A stretch of 64,000 bases of DNA, taken from NCBI RefSeq assembly GCF_011355085.1, contig NZ_VXCP01000022.1, positions 62,001 to 126,000 on the forward strand. The letters are read 5' to 3'. The notes below the pieces were generated by a model that was not told the DNA's origin, did no database searches, and saw only the letters and a program-made list of their open reading frames with translations. Source of the stretch: Pseudomonas akapageensis. GTDB taxonomy: Bacteria > Pseudomonadota > Gammaproteobacteria > Pseudomonadales > Pseudomonadaceae. The translations under genes and the position numbers were made by a program. This document shows positions 25,537 to 34,642 of the stretch, in pieces (within the stretch, counting starts at the first letter, position 1; each line of letters opens with the position of its first letter).

Positions 25537-27159
25537 TCAGAACACCCGGGTGAAAATCCAATAGAGCCCACCGGACAACAGAATCGCCGCCGGCAGGGTC
25601 AAGACCCACGCCATGAGCAGGTTGCGGATGGTGCGCATCTGCAGGCCCGAGCCGTTGGCGACCATGGTCCCGGCGACCCCGGAAGACAACACATGGGTGG
25701 TCGAGACCGGCAGGCCGTACATGTCCGCGGCACCGATGGTGCACATCGCCACCAGCTCCGCCGAGGCACCCTGGGCATAGGTCAGGTGGGACTTGCCGAT
25801 CTTCTCGCCCACGGTCACGACGATGCGTCGCCAGCCGACCATGGTGCCCAGGCCAAGGGCAATGGCAACGGCGACTTTCACCCACAGGGGAATGAAGCGC
25901 GTGGCGTCGTCGATCTGCTTCTTGAACAGCTGCACTTTTTCCTGGGTGTCTGCATCGAAGCTGCCGACCTGGTTCTTGTCCATCAGGCGGATGGCCTCGG
26001 ACGTCAGGTACATGTCGTTGCGCACGTTGGCCATGGCCTCGGCGGGAACGCGCGACAAGGAACCGTAGCCTTTGACTTCCGTGCCGATGATGCCGGTCAA
26101 TGCGCCCAGTGCCGGGACCAGCTCGGCGTTCGGCTGCTTGCTGCGGATGTAGTCTGAAAGCACCTGGCGCGGGTCGGCGGGAGCGGCCTGGGGTGCGCTT
26201 TTGACCAGCGCTAGCTGGGTGACTTCGGCGATGGCGGCAAATTGTGCGGACTGGTCGGCCGGCATGGTTCGGTTCAGGGCATAGGCCATCGGCAAGGTAC
26301 CGACCAGGATCAGCATGATCAGGCCCATGCCTTTCTGCCCATCGTTCGAGCCGTGGGCGAACGACACGCCGGTGCAGGTCAGGATCAGCATGGTGCGAAT
26401 CCACCAGGGGGGCGGGGTATGGCCGACCGGTGCCTTGTACAGTGCCCGGTTCTTGACCAGCAGGCGCAAGGCGACCAGCAGCAAGGCGGCGCAGACGAAG
26501 CCGATCAGCGGTGACAGCAGCAATGAGTAACCGACCTTGGTCGCCTGGGCCCAATCGACCCCGCTGGTGCCGTCGCGGCCATGCATGAGGGCGTTGGCGA
26601 CACCCACGCCGATGATCGAGCCGATCAGGGTGTGCGACGACGAAGCCGGCAAACCCAGCCACCAGGTGCCGAGGTTCCACAGAATCGCGGCGATCAACAA
26701 CGCGAACACCATGGCAAAACCTGCCGACGAGCCGACCTGCAGAATCAGTTCCACCGGCAGCAGGGCGATGATGCCGAAGGCCACGGCTCCACTGGAAAGC
26801 AGCACGCCAAGGAAGTTGAAGCACCCCGACCAGACCACCGCGAAATGCGGCGGCAAGGAGTGGGTGTAGATCACCGTGGCGACGGCATTTGCAGTGTCGT
26901 GAAAGCCATTGACGAACTCGAAGCCCAGGGCGATCAGCAAGGCCACGCCCAGCAGCAGGAAGGGCGCCCAGGTGACCTCGGTGCCGGCTGCGTCGATGTC
27001 GTGGACCAGGCTGTAGGCGGTGAACAGCAGGCCGATGGCGAGTACGGCAAAGAACACCACCAGGGTGATGACACTTGGTTTGCGCGAGAGATGCGGCCTG
27101 GCATCATTGGTCGGAGCCAGGCCTTCCGGGGACAGTGTGCGGGTTGTCATGGCGGTCAT
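25537..27159 (-). CDS. PiT family inorganic phosphate transporter
   Basis: About 540 residues from ATG 27159 (27150 and 27195 are also possible; ribosome sites are weak). It has the two PiT signature repeats, GFEFVNGFHDTANAVATVIY near the N-terminus and GSNDGQKGMGL later, with a large cytoplasmic loop between. PiT carriers are low-affinity metal-phosphate/proton symporters. It is 32 bp downstream of the PPK2 gene on the same strand, so phosphate uptake and polyphosphate use are probably co-expressed. Confidence 0.92.
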   Translation of the reverse strand: MTAMTTRTLSPEGLAPTNDARPHLSRKPSVITLVVFFAVLAIGLLFTAYSLVHDIDAAGTEVTWAPFLLLGVALLIALGFEFVNGFHDTANAVATVIYTHSLPPHFAVVWSGCFNFLGVLLSSGAVAFGIIALLPVELILQVGSSAGFAMVFALLIAAILWNLGTWWLGLPASSSHTLIGSIIGVGVANALMHGRDGTSGVDWAQATKVGYSLLLSPLIGFVCAALLLVALRLLVKNRALYKAPVGHTPPPWWIRTMLILTCTGVSFAHGSNDGQKGMGLIMLILVGTLPMAYALNRTMPADQSAQFAAIAEVTQLALVKSAPQAAPADPRQVLSDYIRSKQPNAELVPALGALTGIIGTEVKGYGSLSRVPAEAMANVRNDMYLTSEAIRLMDKNQVGSFDADTQEKVQLFKKQIDDATRFIPLWVKVAVAIALGLGTMVGWRRIVVTVGEKIGKSHLTYAQGASAELVAMCTIGAADMYGLPVSTTHVLSSGVAGTMVANGSGLQMRTIRNLLMAWVLTLPAAILLSGGLYWIFTRVF

Positions 27160-27191
27160 CCAAATCAAGGCGAACGTTGAGAGAAGGAGCG

Positions 27192-28103
27192 TCAATAAAC
27201 CTGCGGGACGATAAGTTCCGGCGGGGTCGGGGTACGAGTGTAGTCTTCATGCCGCAGGCGTTGCGGCAGTTCGATCAACGGCTGCTCCACCTCCTCGTAG
27301 GGCATCTGCCCCAGCAGGTGGTGGATACAGTTGAGCCGGGCTTTCTTCTTGTCATTGGCCTGAACCACCCACCACGGCGCCTCGCTGATGTGCGTGCGTT
27401 CGAGCATGATTTCCTTGGCCTTGGTATAGGCCTCCCAACGCCGACGGGACTCCAGGTCCATGGGGCTGAGCTTCCATTGCTTGAGAGGGTCGTGAATACG
27501 GCTCAGAAAACGCACGTGCTGTTCCTGGTCGGAAATGGAGAACCAGTACTTGATCAGCTGGATGCCGGAGCGCACGAGCATCCGCTCGAATTCCGGCACC
27601 GTGCGGAAGAACTCTTCGTACTGATCGGCATCGCAAAACCCCATGACCTGTTCGACGCCGGCGCGGTTGTACCAACTTCGGTCGAACAGCACGATCTCGC
27701 CGGCTGCCGGCAAATGCGAGACATAACGCTGGAAATACCACTGGGTGCGTTCGCGATCATTGGGCGCAGGCAGCGCGGCGACCCTGCAGACTCGCGGGTT
27801 GAGTCGCTGGGTGATGCGCTTGATGACGCCACCCTTGCCGGCGGCGTCCCGGCCCTCGAACAGAATGACGACCTTGTGCCCCGTCTTGACCACCCAGCTT
27901 TGCAGCTTGACCAGTTCTCCCTGCAGGCGGAATAACTCGCTGAAGTACTGTCGTCGGGCTTGTTTTTCCGGGGTTTCGGCGAAGTTGCCGTCCAGGAAGG
28001 CATCGAGGTCGTGCTGGTCATCGACCAGTTCCAGCTCCAACTCCTCGTCACTGTGATCGAGCAGTTCCCTGTGGATACGACGCACCAAGGTCTCGTCAAG
28101 CAT
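27192..28103 (-). CDS. ppk2: Polyphosphate kinase 2 (PPK2)
   Basis: 303 residues from ATG 28103 (MLDETLVRRIHRELLD). Walker A FEGRDAAGKGG, Walker B LFDRSWYNRAGVE and the lid region (ERTHISEAPWWVVQANDKKK) identify the P-loop PPK2 family. These enzymes transfer phosphate between polyphosphate and nucleotides; a one-domain protein of this size with an N-terminal extension of about 70 residues fits class I (GDP/ADP phosphorylation). Co-directional with the Pit transporter and divergent from ppx. Confidence 0.93.
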   Translation of the reverse strand: MLDETLVRRIHRELLDHSDEELELELVDDQHDLDAFLDGNFAETPEKQARRQYFSELFRLQGELVKLQSWVVKTGHKVVILFEGRDAAGKGGVIKRITQRLNPRVCRVAALPAPNDRERTQWYFQRYVSHLPAAGEIVLFDRSWYNRAGVEQVMGFCDADQYEEFFRTVPEFERMLVRSGIQLIKYWFSISDQEQHVRFLSRIHDPLKQWKLSPMDLESRRRWEAYTKAKEIMLERTHISEAPWWVVQANDKKKARLNCIHHLLGQMPYEEVEQPLIELPQRLRHEDYTRTPTPPELIVPQVY

Positions 28104-28203
28104 GATGAAAGCCCCATGTCGATTTCGGGAGAAGTCAAATGCTATTCGGGGTTTGTGACGGAGCAATTACTACAAAATATGAGTCGTTGACAGGGCGAGG
28201 GGC

Positions 28204-28221
28204 CTGTCATCGTTGTGTCAT
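28204..28221 (+). promoter_or_regulatory. Pho box (PhoB binding site) upstream of ppx
   Basis: CTGTCAT-CGTT-GTGTCAT matches 13 of 14 positions of the two 7-bp repeats with the correct 4-bp spacer. A CAAAAT hexamer at 28232-28237 starts 10 bp after it, the distance expected for the -10 of a PhoB-activated promoter. It is oriented toward ppx, 59 bp before its start. Confidence 0.75.
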
Positions 28222-28279
28222 GGGTGCGGTGGCAAAATCCCTTGTCCTTCTCTTGTACGCTTTCACCAGGAACCCCTCC

Positions 28280-29263
28280 ATGAAAGGTGATCCTTCGCTG
28301 TTTGCCGCCATCGACCTTGGGTCCAACGCGTTCCGTATGATGATCGGTCAGCAAGTCAACCATCGTCGACGCCTGGTGATTCAGGAGGTGAAGACCCTGC
28401 GCGAACCGGTACGGCTGGCGGAAGGTTTTCAGGGGCGGTCTCTGGACGACCTGGCACTGCGGCGCGGCTGGCAGGCGCTGGAGCGATTCGGCAAGCGTCT
28501 GCGCGGTTTCGAGGCCGGGCGGGTGCGGGCAGTGGCAACCAGCGCAGTGCGTGAAGCCGAAAATGCGACGACCTTCCTGATGGGGGCCGAAATGCGCCTG
28601 GGTTTTCCAATCGATATCATCTCGGGACATGAGGAAGCACAACTGGTTTACGCCGGTATTGCTCATGCGATGCCCTGTGCCGAAACGACTCGCCTGGTGG
28701 TGGATATCGGTGGCGGCTCCACGGAGTTGATTGTCGGTGTAGGTGACCGTCCCTTGCTGACCGAAAGCATTGCCATCGGCAGCGGGACCTTTGGCAAGCG
28801 CTACTTTGCCTCGGGTTTCGTCGACAGCCTTTCCCTGCAGGAAGCCGAGCGGGCGGCCTGCGAGCAGTTCGAAAAAGTCGCCTACCGTTATCGCAGCCTG
28901 GGGTGGCAGCAAGCGATAGGTTCGTCCGGCACCGCACGAATGCTGGCCAAGGTACTGAAGGCCAATGGATTGAACGACTATGGCCAGGCGGGCATCACCT
29001 ATGCTGGCCTGTTGCGTCTGTCGATTCGCCTGCTGGAAGCCGGGCATGCCAGGAATCTGAGGCTGGCGGGTCTGCCCACCCATCGGCTGGGCATTCTGCC
29101 CGGTGGCCTGGCGGTGATGTTGGCTGCATTCAAGGTATTGGGCATCGAGCACATGGTCGCTTCGGAACCCGGCCTGAGGCTAGGCGTGTTGCACGGACTG
29201 ATGCATCAGGGACCCGAAGTTTCTCGCAAGGCAAGACAACTCCACCTGGCGCGGGTATCGTAA
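28280..29263 (+). CDS. Exopolyphosphatase/GppA-type phosphatase, short form
   Basis: 327 residues from ATG 28280 (AGGA 8 bp upstream). ASKHA-fold motifs: AAIDLGSNAFRMMIG (phosphate 1), VVDIGGGSTELIVG (phosphate 2) and AIGSGTFGKRYF. It has only the two catalytic domains and lacks the C-terminal HD-like domains of the about 500-residue enzymes, like the short PPX proteins of actinobacteria. It should release phosphate from polyphosphate ends or hydrolyse pppGpp. A Pho box upstream and divergent ppk2/Pit genes support a role in phosphate metabolism. Confidence 0.9.
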   Translation: MKGDPSLFAAIDLGSNAFRMMIGQQVNHRRRLVIQEVKTLREPVRLAEGFQGRSLDDLALRRGWQALERFGKRLRGFEAGRVRAVATSAVREAENATTFLMGAEMRLGFPIDIISGHEEAQLVYAGIAHAMPCAETTRLVVDIGGGSTELIVGVGDRPLLTESIAIGSGTFGKRYFASGFVDSLSLQEAERAACEQFEKVAYRYRSLGWQQAIGSSGTARMLAKVLKANGLNDYGQAGITYAGLLRLSIRLLEAGHARNLRLAGLPTHRLGILPGGLAVMLAAFKVLGIEHMVASEPGLRLGVLHGLMHQGPEVSRKARQLHLARVS

Positions 29264-29389
29264 GTTAACCGGGCACACGCCATATCAGGATTGGCACGCA
29301 GACCGCTCATCCATTGACTGGCACGACTCGGTGAATATCTTCTCAAACACATACGGCCCAGAAACACTGGACCTCCTTGCGAGGTGCGT

Positions 29390-29566
29390 ATGGCTAATCA
29401 ACAGCGTCCTGCTCCAGATCCCGCAACCCCGACACCGGATCGCAACACGCCGACAACGGATCCCGACGATGGCACGAGCAAACCCCGGCCCGGCCAGGGC
29501 GAGCACCCTAATCCGGGCAAATGGAGTGTAGAGACTATTCCCAACGAGTTGCTGCCTGGGGATTAA
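29390..29566 (+). CDS. Small disordered Pro/Thr-rich protein
   Basis: 58 residues from ATG 29390 (GAGGTG upstream). The sequence is hydrophilic and low in complexity (PDPATPTPDRNTPTTDPDDG) with only the last 15 residues (KWSVETIPNELLPGD) looking foldable. Expected to be intrinsically disordered. Similar short proteins are common in Pseudomonas but have no known function. Confidence 0.6.
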   Translation: MANQQRPAPDPATPTPDRNTPTTDPDDGTSKPRPGQGEHPNPGKWSVETIPNELLPGD

Positions 29567-29592
29567 GGCATCGGCATGGGGCCGCACATGGC

Positions 29593-29871
29593 TCAGGCCA
29601 GGCGTTCTTCAACGCAATCGGGACCGCCCATTTCGAACTCCCGGCAGATCAGTGGGCGGTTCTGGTAAATGCTGCAGCCCATGGTGCTGCGGTCAAGCGC
29701 CGCGCACCAGCCATCATCGGCCCGGGCCATGGTCTCCGAGCCCCAGTCATCGGTTTCGATGAAGCGCGCGGGCACGCCGGTGTCCGTGATCAGCATCACT
29801 TCCAGGCGACAGCATTTGGCCGCGCAGGTGTTGCAGGTGATGGCGGCTTCGAGGGTTTGCAGCGGGATCAA
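29593..29871 (-). CDS. YkgJ family cysteine-cluster protein
   Basis: 92 residues with the YkgJ-type cluster CNTCAAKCCRLEV at the N-terminus and further cysteines in WCAALDRSTMGCSIY and RPLICREFE. The eight-cysteine pattern suggests a zinc or Fe-S site. Members are short cytoplasmic proteins of unknown function. Monocistronic. Confidence 0.85.
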   Translation of the reverse strand: MIPLQTLEAAITCNTCAAKCCRLEVMLITDTGVPARFIETDDWGSETMARADDGWCAALDRSTMGCSIYQNRPLICREFEMGGPDCVEERLA

Positions 29872-29974
29872 ATCGTTTGCCAGGCAGAGGGGCGAGTCAG
29901 GAGGGTACCGGTTGCCGGGGGATTAACAAAGCAATAGGTATGGCTGTGGCGCAATATTGGACAGTCGGCTTATT

Positions 29975-30082
29975 CGTTCCCACGCTCTGCGTGGGAATGC
30001 AGTACCAGAAGCTCCTGCGTCGATGTACCGGAGTTCGACACAGAGCATTGCAGGATGCATTCTCACGCAGAGCGTGGGAACG
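29975..30082. repeat. Inverted pair of GTTCCCACGC-type palindromes
   Basis: CGTTCCCACGCTCTGCGTGG at the left is repeated in inverted orientation at the right (CACGCAGAGCGTGGGAACG), each itself palindromic. This is a common intergenic palindrome of fluorescent pseudomonads and lies upstream of the cytochrome b561 gene. Confidence 0.8.
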
Positions 30083-30216
30083 AGGGTCAAGGCCGTCGGT
30101 GTGCGCTGCTAAGCTCTTTGCACGATGGTCTGTGTTGCGCAATTGCACAAGCTCGTGCACGGATCGACAATGTGGGGACGGACGGCGACACATCCGCCAG
30201 TTGCGACGGAGCACAC

Positions 30217-30756
30217 ATGAATCAACGCTATACCCGAACGGCAATCGGCTTGCACTGGCTCATGGCGCTCGGACTTATCGGTACCTTCGCGCTGGGCTAT
30301 TACATGCCTGGCCTGGCATTGTCACCGACCAAGCTCAAACTCTACTCATGGCACAAGTGGGCTGGTGTGACCCTGTTTTTCCTGGTCCTGCTGCGCCTTG
30401 CCTGGCGCCAGTCCCATCCGGCTCCAGCGCTGCCGTCAAGCGTGCCGGCCATGGTGCAGATGGCATCCCACGCCATGCACTGGCTGATGTATGCGCTGAT
30501 GATCACCATCCCCCTCAGTGGCTGGCTGATGAGTTCGGCCAAGGGCTTCCAGACCGTATGGTTCGGTGTGCTGCCGCTGCCCGATCTGCTGGACAAGGAT
30601 AAGACGTTGGGCGAAAGCCTGACGCAATTGCATGAAGCGCTCAACTTCACTTTGCTTGGCCTGGTGATCGTCCACACGGGCGCCGCACTGAAGCATCACT
30701 TGATCGATCGGGATGATGTGCTTACGCGTATCCTGCCGCTCAAGTTCAAGGATTGA
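30217..30756 (+). CDS. Cytochrome b561
   Basis: 179 residues from ATG 30217. Four membrane helices with haem-ligand histidines at the expected places (IGLHWLMALG, YSWHKWAGVTLF, HAMHWLMYALM, HTGAALKHHLID). These dihaem b-type proteins oxidise quinol in the inner membrane. The YceI gene begins 44 bp later, and the cytochrome b561/YceI pair is a widespread combination; YceI binds a polyprenyl lipid, so the pair may work on isoprenoid quinones. Upstream is a palindromic repeat, so the promoter is probably within 130 bp. Confidence 0.92.
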   Translation: MNQRYTRTAIGLHWLMALGLIGTFALGYYMPGLALSPTKLKLYSWHKWAGVTLFFLVLLRLAWRQSHPAPALPSSVPAMVQMASHAMHWLMYALMITIPLSGWLMSSAKGFQTVWFGVLPLPDLLDKDKTLGESLTQLHEALNFTLLGLVIVHTGAALKHHLIDRDDVLTRILPLKFKD

Positions 30757-30800
30757 CCTGTGGCCATTCAATGCCTGAAGCGGGCCTGACCGGAGATTTC

Positions 30801-31373
30801 ATGAGTTACCGATTCCTGCAGTCTGCCGCGTTGATCGCTGCTCTCACCCTTGGCGGCGCCACCTGTGCCCAGGCCGTTCAATACAAGCAAGTCAATGCCA
30901 GGGCCAGTCAGATTTCGTTCACTTACAACCAGATGGGCGCGAGAGTCTATGGCACATTCGGCAAGTTCGAAGCCAAGATCGATTTCGATTCGGCCAACCC
31001 CGAGGCCGCCCGCACTTCGCTGACCATCGAGCTTGCCAGCATCGATGCCGGCTCAAGCGATGCCAACAGTGAATTGCAAAAGCCGGGTTGGTTCAATACG
31101 GCGGTCTACCCGCAAGCGACCTTCATTTCGAGCAGCGTGAAACCGCTCGCTGATAACCGCTACCAGGTCAGCGGCAAGCTGGCGCTCAAGGGCCAGACCC
31201 GCGATGTCAGTGCAGAAATCACCTTGAAGCCGGACAACGCCATTGGCGTATTCAACGGCGAATTCATTCTCAAACGCGGCGATTTCGGGATAGGTGAAGG
31301 GGAGTGGGGTGATTACGGCGTCATTTCCAACGACATCCATATCAAGTTTCGCATGGTCGCCCCTGCGCAGTAG
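30801..31373 (+). CDS. YceI family periplasmic lipid-binding protein
   Basis: 190 residues from ATG 30801 (GGAGA upstream). Signal peptide cleaved after TCAQA. The mature beta-barrel shows the family blocks ISFTYNQMGARVYGTFGKF, ELASIDAGSSDAN and VSGKLALKGQTRDV. YceI proteins are lipocalin-like and carry polyisoprenoids in the periplasm. Co-transcribed with the upstream cytochrome b561. Confidence 0.92.
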   Translation: MSYRFLQSAALIAALTLGGATCAQAVQYKQVNARASQISFTYNQMGARVYGTFGKFEAKIDFDSANPEAARTSLTIELASIDAGSSDANSELQKPGWFNTAVYPQATFISSSVKPLADNRYQVSGKLALKGQTRDVSAEITLKPDNAIGVFNGEFILKRGDFGIGEGEWGDYGVISNDIHIKFRMVAPAQ

Positions 31374-31388
31374 GCGGGCTACATCGCT

Positions 31389-31895
31389 TCAGAGCAATTT
31401 TCCCTGAACGGGCCCGATCGCACCCTCCAGTTCCAGCAGCAGTGCCTTGGCTTCAAGGCCACCGGCAAAGCCGGTCAATTTTCCTGACGCACCTATGACC
31501 CGATGGCAGGGGGCAACGATGGAAATCGGATTTCTGCCATTGGCCGCACCCACCGCCCGGACCGCGCTCGCATTGCCGATCTGATTGGCGATTTCGCTGT
31601 AGCTGCGGGTTTCACCGTAGGGGATGGTCAGGAGCGCCTGCCAGACCTTTTTCTGGAAATCGGTCCCGGAAAAATCGAGTTCGAGCTCGAAGCGGTTTCG
31701 CGTTCCGGCGAAATACTCCCTGAGCTGCTGCTCGACCCGGGCCAGGACCGGGCTGTCCGGGTCTTCGCTCATTGCACCCAGACGAACGCGGTTTTCCTTC
31801 TCGTTCTCCCACAAAATGGCGGCCAGACGCGACCCTCTCGCCACGAGCATCAATTCGCCAACGGGGGACTTCATCATTTTGTAGGTGCAGCTCAT
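31389..31895 (-). CDS. ogt: Methylated-DNA-protein-cysteine S-methyltransferase
   Basis: 168 residues. The active-site motif IVAPCHRVIG is intact with the Cys acceptor, followed by the FAGGLEAKALLLELE C-terminus; RAVGAANGRNPI precedes it. A short N-terminal domain without the AdaA zinc region makes it Ogt-like. It repairs O6-alkylguanine by suicide alkyl transfer. Convergent with yceI (15 bp between stops). Confidence 0.93.
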   Translation of the reverse strand: MSCTYKMMKSPVGELMLVARGSRLAAILWENEKENRVRLGAMSEDPDSPVLARVEQQLREYFAGTRNRFELELDFSGTDFQKKVWQALLTIPYGETRSYSEIANQIGNASAVRAVGAANGRNPISIVAPCHRVIGASGKLTGFAGGLEAKALLLELEGAIGPVQGKLL

Positions 31896-32048
31896 GGGAT
31901 GGCCTCCTGCGTTAACGGTACCGGGCAGTTGGCAAGATCATACGGGCATATGCGATGGGTGGGAACGTAGCCAAACGGTCATGACGCAATGCCGCCCAAG
32001 GGCTATCGTGTCTTGTCTGGGCAACTGCAAGCCGACGAGGGCTATGCC

Positions 32049-32783
32049 ATGAACACCAGTGATCTGCTCGAACAATTACTGCAGGCCGGTCAGGCCTCGA
32101 TGACGCAACAAGGTGGCGCTTCGGCCGCGCCCCAAGGCGGTGGCATGGGCGGCCTTGGCGGCTTGCTCGGTGGCTTGCTGGGCGGGGGTGGTTCGGGCGG
32201 CGGCAACGCCGGCCTGGGCGGTCTGCTCGGTGGCCTGCTCGGCGGCGGTGGCGGCATGGGCGGCATGGGCGGTTCCACCAGCCAGGGGCGCTCCGGAGGC
32301 ACCAACTACGCCGCCCTGGCATCGCTGGGCATGATGGCTTTCCAGGCCTATCAGGCCTGGCAACAATCACAAGCCTCCGCACCGGCGCAAGCCGTGCGCA
32401 CCGTCGATCAATTGTCCGGGCCCGAAGCAGAGGACCACAGCCACGCGATCCTGCGGGCGCTGATCGCGGCGGCCAAGGCCGATGGCCGGATCGATGAAGC
32501 GGAAAAGAAACTGATCTACGCCGAAATCTCCCGCCACACCGACGACCCGGAGCTGCAGGAGTGGCTCGACCGGGAAGTGCAAAGCCCCCTCGACGCCGCC
32601 AGTGTCGCCCAGTCCGCGCAGGACCCGGGCATGGCCTCGGAAATGTATCTGGCCAGCGTGATGCTGGTGGACGACCAACAGGATGCCGAACGCAATTACC
32701 TCGACGAACTGGCCTACGCACTTAAGCTCGACCCGCAATTGCAGATCCACCTGGAGCAGCAGGCCAGGGGCGGGGCGGTTTAG
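32049..32783 (+). CDS. TerB-like (DUF533) protein with glycine-rich linker
   Basis: 244 residues from ATG 32049. Residues about 25-80 are a very glycine-rich repeat (GGLGGLLGGLLGGGG twice), then a helix near 95-115, and a C-terminal TerB-like domain (about 128-235) with HAILRALIAAAKADGRIDEA and the DDQQDAERNYLDELAYAL block. The acidic cluster in TerB folds is thought to bind metal. E. coli YebE has the same layout. Membrane association is likely through the glycine-rich hydrophobic part. Function unknown. Confidence 0.88.
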   Translation: MNTSDLLEQLLQAGQASMTQQGGASAAPQGGGMGGLGGLLGGLLGGGGSGGGNAGLGGLLGGLLGGGGGMGGMGGSTSQGRSGGTNYAALASLGMMAFQAYQAWQQSQASAPAQAVRTVDQLSGPEAEDHSHAILRALIAAAKADGRIDEAEKKLIYAEISRHTDDPELQEWLDREVQSPLDAASVAQSAQDPGMASEMYLASVMLVDDQQDAERNYLDELAYALKLDPQLQIHLEQQARGGAV

Positions 32784-32799
32784 CTCAGCGCAATGCAGC

Positions 32800-32822
32800 A
32801 GGCCGGGGCGTGTCCCCGGCCT
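32800..32822 (+). terminator. GC-rich hairpin after the TerB-like gene
   Basis: AGGCCGGGG and CCCCGGCCT form a perfect 9-bp stem with a CGTGT loop 17 bp after the stop. No T tract follows, so termination efficiency is uncertain. Confidence 0.5.
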
Positions 32823-32922
32823 CACGGCATCGGTTATAACGTCAGATCATATCGGTATAAATGATTATAAGAAAAATCGCTATGCTGCCTGCCAGGTTTC
32901 TATGTGGCCGCAGGGCATGACA

Positions 32923-33708
32923 ATGGATTTCGGTATTTTCGGTTTTATCTTTGCTGGCTTGATAGTCGGATTCATTGTCGGCATGACCGGTGTCGGTGGC
33001 GGCTCTTTAATGACGCCCATCCTGCTGTGGTTCGGCATCAACCCCGCCACGGCCGTGGGTACTGACCTGCTGTACGCCGCCATTACCAAATCGGGCGGCG
33101 TACTGGTTCACAGGAAAAACAACAATATCGACTGGTCGATCACCGGATGGTTGACCCTGGGCAGCGTACCGGCTGTTTTGTTGACATTGTATTTCCTGAA
33201 AAATCTGGACAGCGATATCCAGGCCACCAATGCCCTGATCAAGCAGGCATTGGGCTTCGTACTGGTGTTGACGGCGTTGGCCATTCTCTTCAAGAAGCGC
33301 TTGTTCGCATTTGCCCAGAAGCATGCGGGCGATCGCTATCACGCCAGCGGTCGGCGCTTGAACTCGCTGACGGTGATTACCGGCCTGATACTGGGCACCA
33401 TGGTGGCACTGACCTCCATCGGTGCGGGTGCATTGGGTACGGTGGCGCTCTTCATCCTCTACCCGCTGTTGCCTACCAAGCGTCTGGTGGGCACGGAAAT
33501 CGCCCACGCGGTCCCCCTGACGCTGGTCGCCGGCCTGGGCCACGCAAGCATGGGCAACATGGACTGGACCCTGCTGGGCCATCTGTTGATCGGGTCGTTG
33601 CCGGGTATCTGGATCGGCAGTCATTTGTCTGGCCGTGTGTCTGACGAGTTGTTGCGTCCGTGCCTGGCCATGATGCTGTTCTTCATTGGTTCCAAACTGG
33701 TGCTTTGA
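32923..33708 (+). CDS. TSUP family transporter (TauE/SafE type)
   Basis: 261 residues from ATG 32923 (AGGG 7 bp upstream; ATG 32917 is an alternative). About eight membrane segments with the TSUP signatures GFIVGMTGVGGGSLMTPILL at the start and MVALTSIGAGALGTVALF in the second half. TSUP proteins export sulfite, sulfoacetate or other organosulfur anions, or import sulfur species. The C-terminus (GIWIGSHLSGRVSDELLRP) is family-typical. Substrate unknown; no sulfur-metabolism gene adjoins it. A short AT-rich run (GTATAAATGATTATAAG) just upstream probably contains its promoter. Confidence 0.9.
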   Translation: MDFGIFGFIFAGLIVGFIVGMTGVGGGSLMTPILLWFGINPATAVGTDLLYAAITKSGGVLVHRKNNNIDWSITGWLTLGSVPAVLLTLYFLKNLDSDIQATNALIKQALGFVLVLTALAILFKKRLFAFAQKHAGDRYHASGRRLNSLTVITGLILGTMVALTSIGAGALGTVALFILYPLLPTKRLVGTEIAHAVPLTLVAGLGHASMGNMDWTLLGHLLIGSLPGIWIGSHLSGRVSDELLRPCLAMMLFFIGSKLVL

Positions 33709-33827
33709 CCCCCCGCAACGCCATTCAGCCATTTCGCTGCAATTCCCCCTGCCTGCTAGAATTCACCGTGATCATCGCGCCGCAGGGCGCGCCTGCCCTG
33801 CATGTCGATCCATATTGAGTAGCAGGT

Positions 33828-34577
33828 ATGGACACTCCAACGTACGCGCGCGCGCAGAGGCAAAACCTGACGGCAGAACTCGTCGCCGCCGTTGAGCGCT
33901 TCGAGCCCGATCCCGGACCTGAACCGGGCACCACCGAGCATACCCAGGCAGAGTTCGATGCGATGGTGGAGACACTGTTGCTTGAGTATCGGCCGCAGGA
34001 ACTTTGGGTCTTTGCCTATGGCTCACTGATCTGGAGCCCGGAATTCCAGTGCGTGGAGAGCCGCAAGGCCACTGCCTACGGATGGCATCGCTCGTTTTGT
34101 CTGACCTTGACCCGTTGGCGCGGTACGCGCGAACTGCCGGCCCTGATGCTGGCCCTGGACCGGGGCGGCAGCTGCAATGGCCTGGTTTACCGCCTGCCGG
34201 CGCAGGACCACTGCGGGCAGCTCGCAGCGCTGATGCTGCGAGAAATCGACGCCAACCCACCAACCAATGTGCCCCGCTGGATTTCGGTCAAGACCGATAC
34301 CGGCGTATTGCGTGCACTGACCTTTGTCGCAGCGCGCGACGGAATGGCCTATGCGGGCAAGCTGCCCATGGAAAGGGTGGCGTACGTGTTGGCCCGCGCA
34401 GCCGGACACTGGGGTTCGGCAGCCCAATACCTGTATCGCACCGTGACCATGCTGGAAGAGCATGGCATTCGTGATCGCAATCTGTGGCGCATACAACGCC
34501 TGGTCGCCGAAGAAATCGGCAATAACCTGCTTGTCTCGACACCCTCGCCGTCGGTCGGCTCGTTCATGGTTTCGTGA
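33828..34577 (+). CDS. chaC: Gamma-glutamylcyclotransferase ChaC
   Basis: 249 residues. The nucleotide-binding-like cyclotransferase motif is intact: VFAYGSLIWSP (residues about 61-71), with the catalytic glutamate in the MLREIDAN region and the WHRSFCLTLTRWRGT block. ChaC enzymes degrade glutathione to 5-oxoproline and Cys-Gly in the cytoplasm. The name refers to old cation-transport annotations. The N-terminal 55 residues are a variable helical extension. Monocistronic. Confidence 0.9.
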   Translation: MDTPTYARAQRQNLTAELVAAVERFEPDPGPEPGTTEHTQAEFDAMVETLLLEYRPQELWVFAYGSLIWSPEFQCVESRKATAYGWHRSFCLTLTRWRGTRELPALMLALDRGGSCNGLVYRLPAQDHCGQLAALMLREIDANPPTNVPRWISVKTDTGVLRALTFVAARDGMAYAGKLPMERVAYVLARAAGHWGSAAQYLYRTVTMLEEHGIRDRNLWRIQRLVAEEIGNNLLVSTPSPSVGSFMVS

Positions 34578-34642
34578 GCGGTTCTGTCGATCCGGTGCTT
34601 ACCTGATCGACTTATCTGCACACACCAAGCAGGAGAATGACC

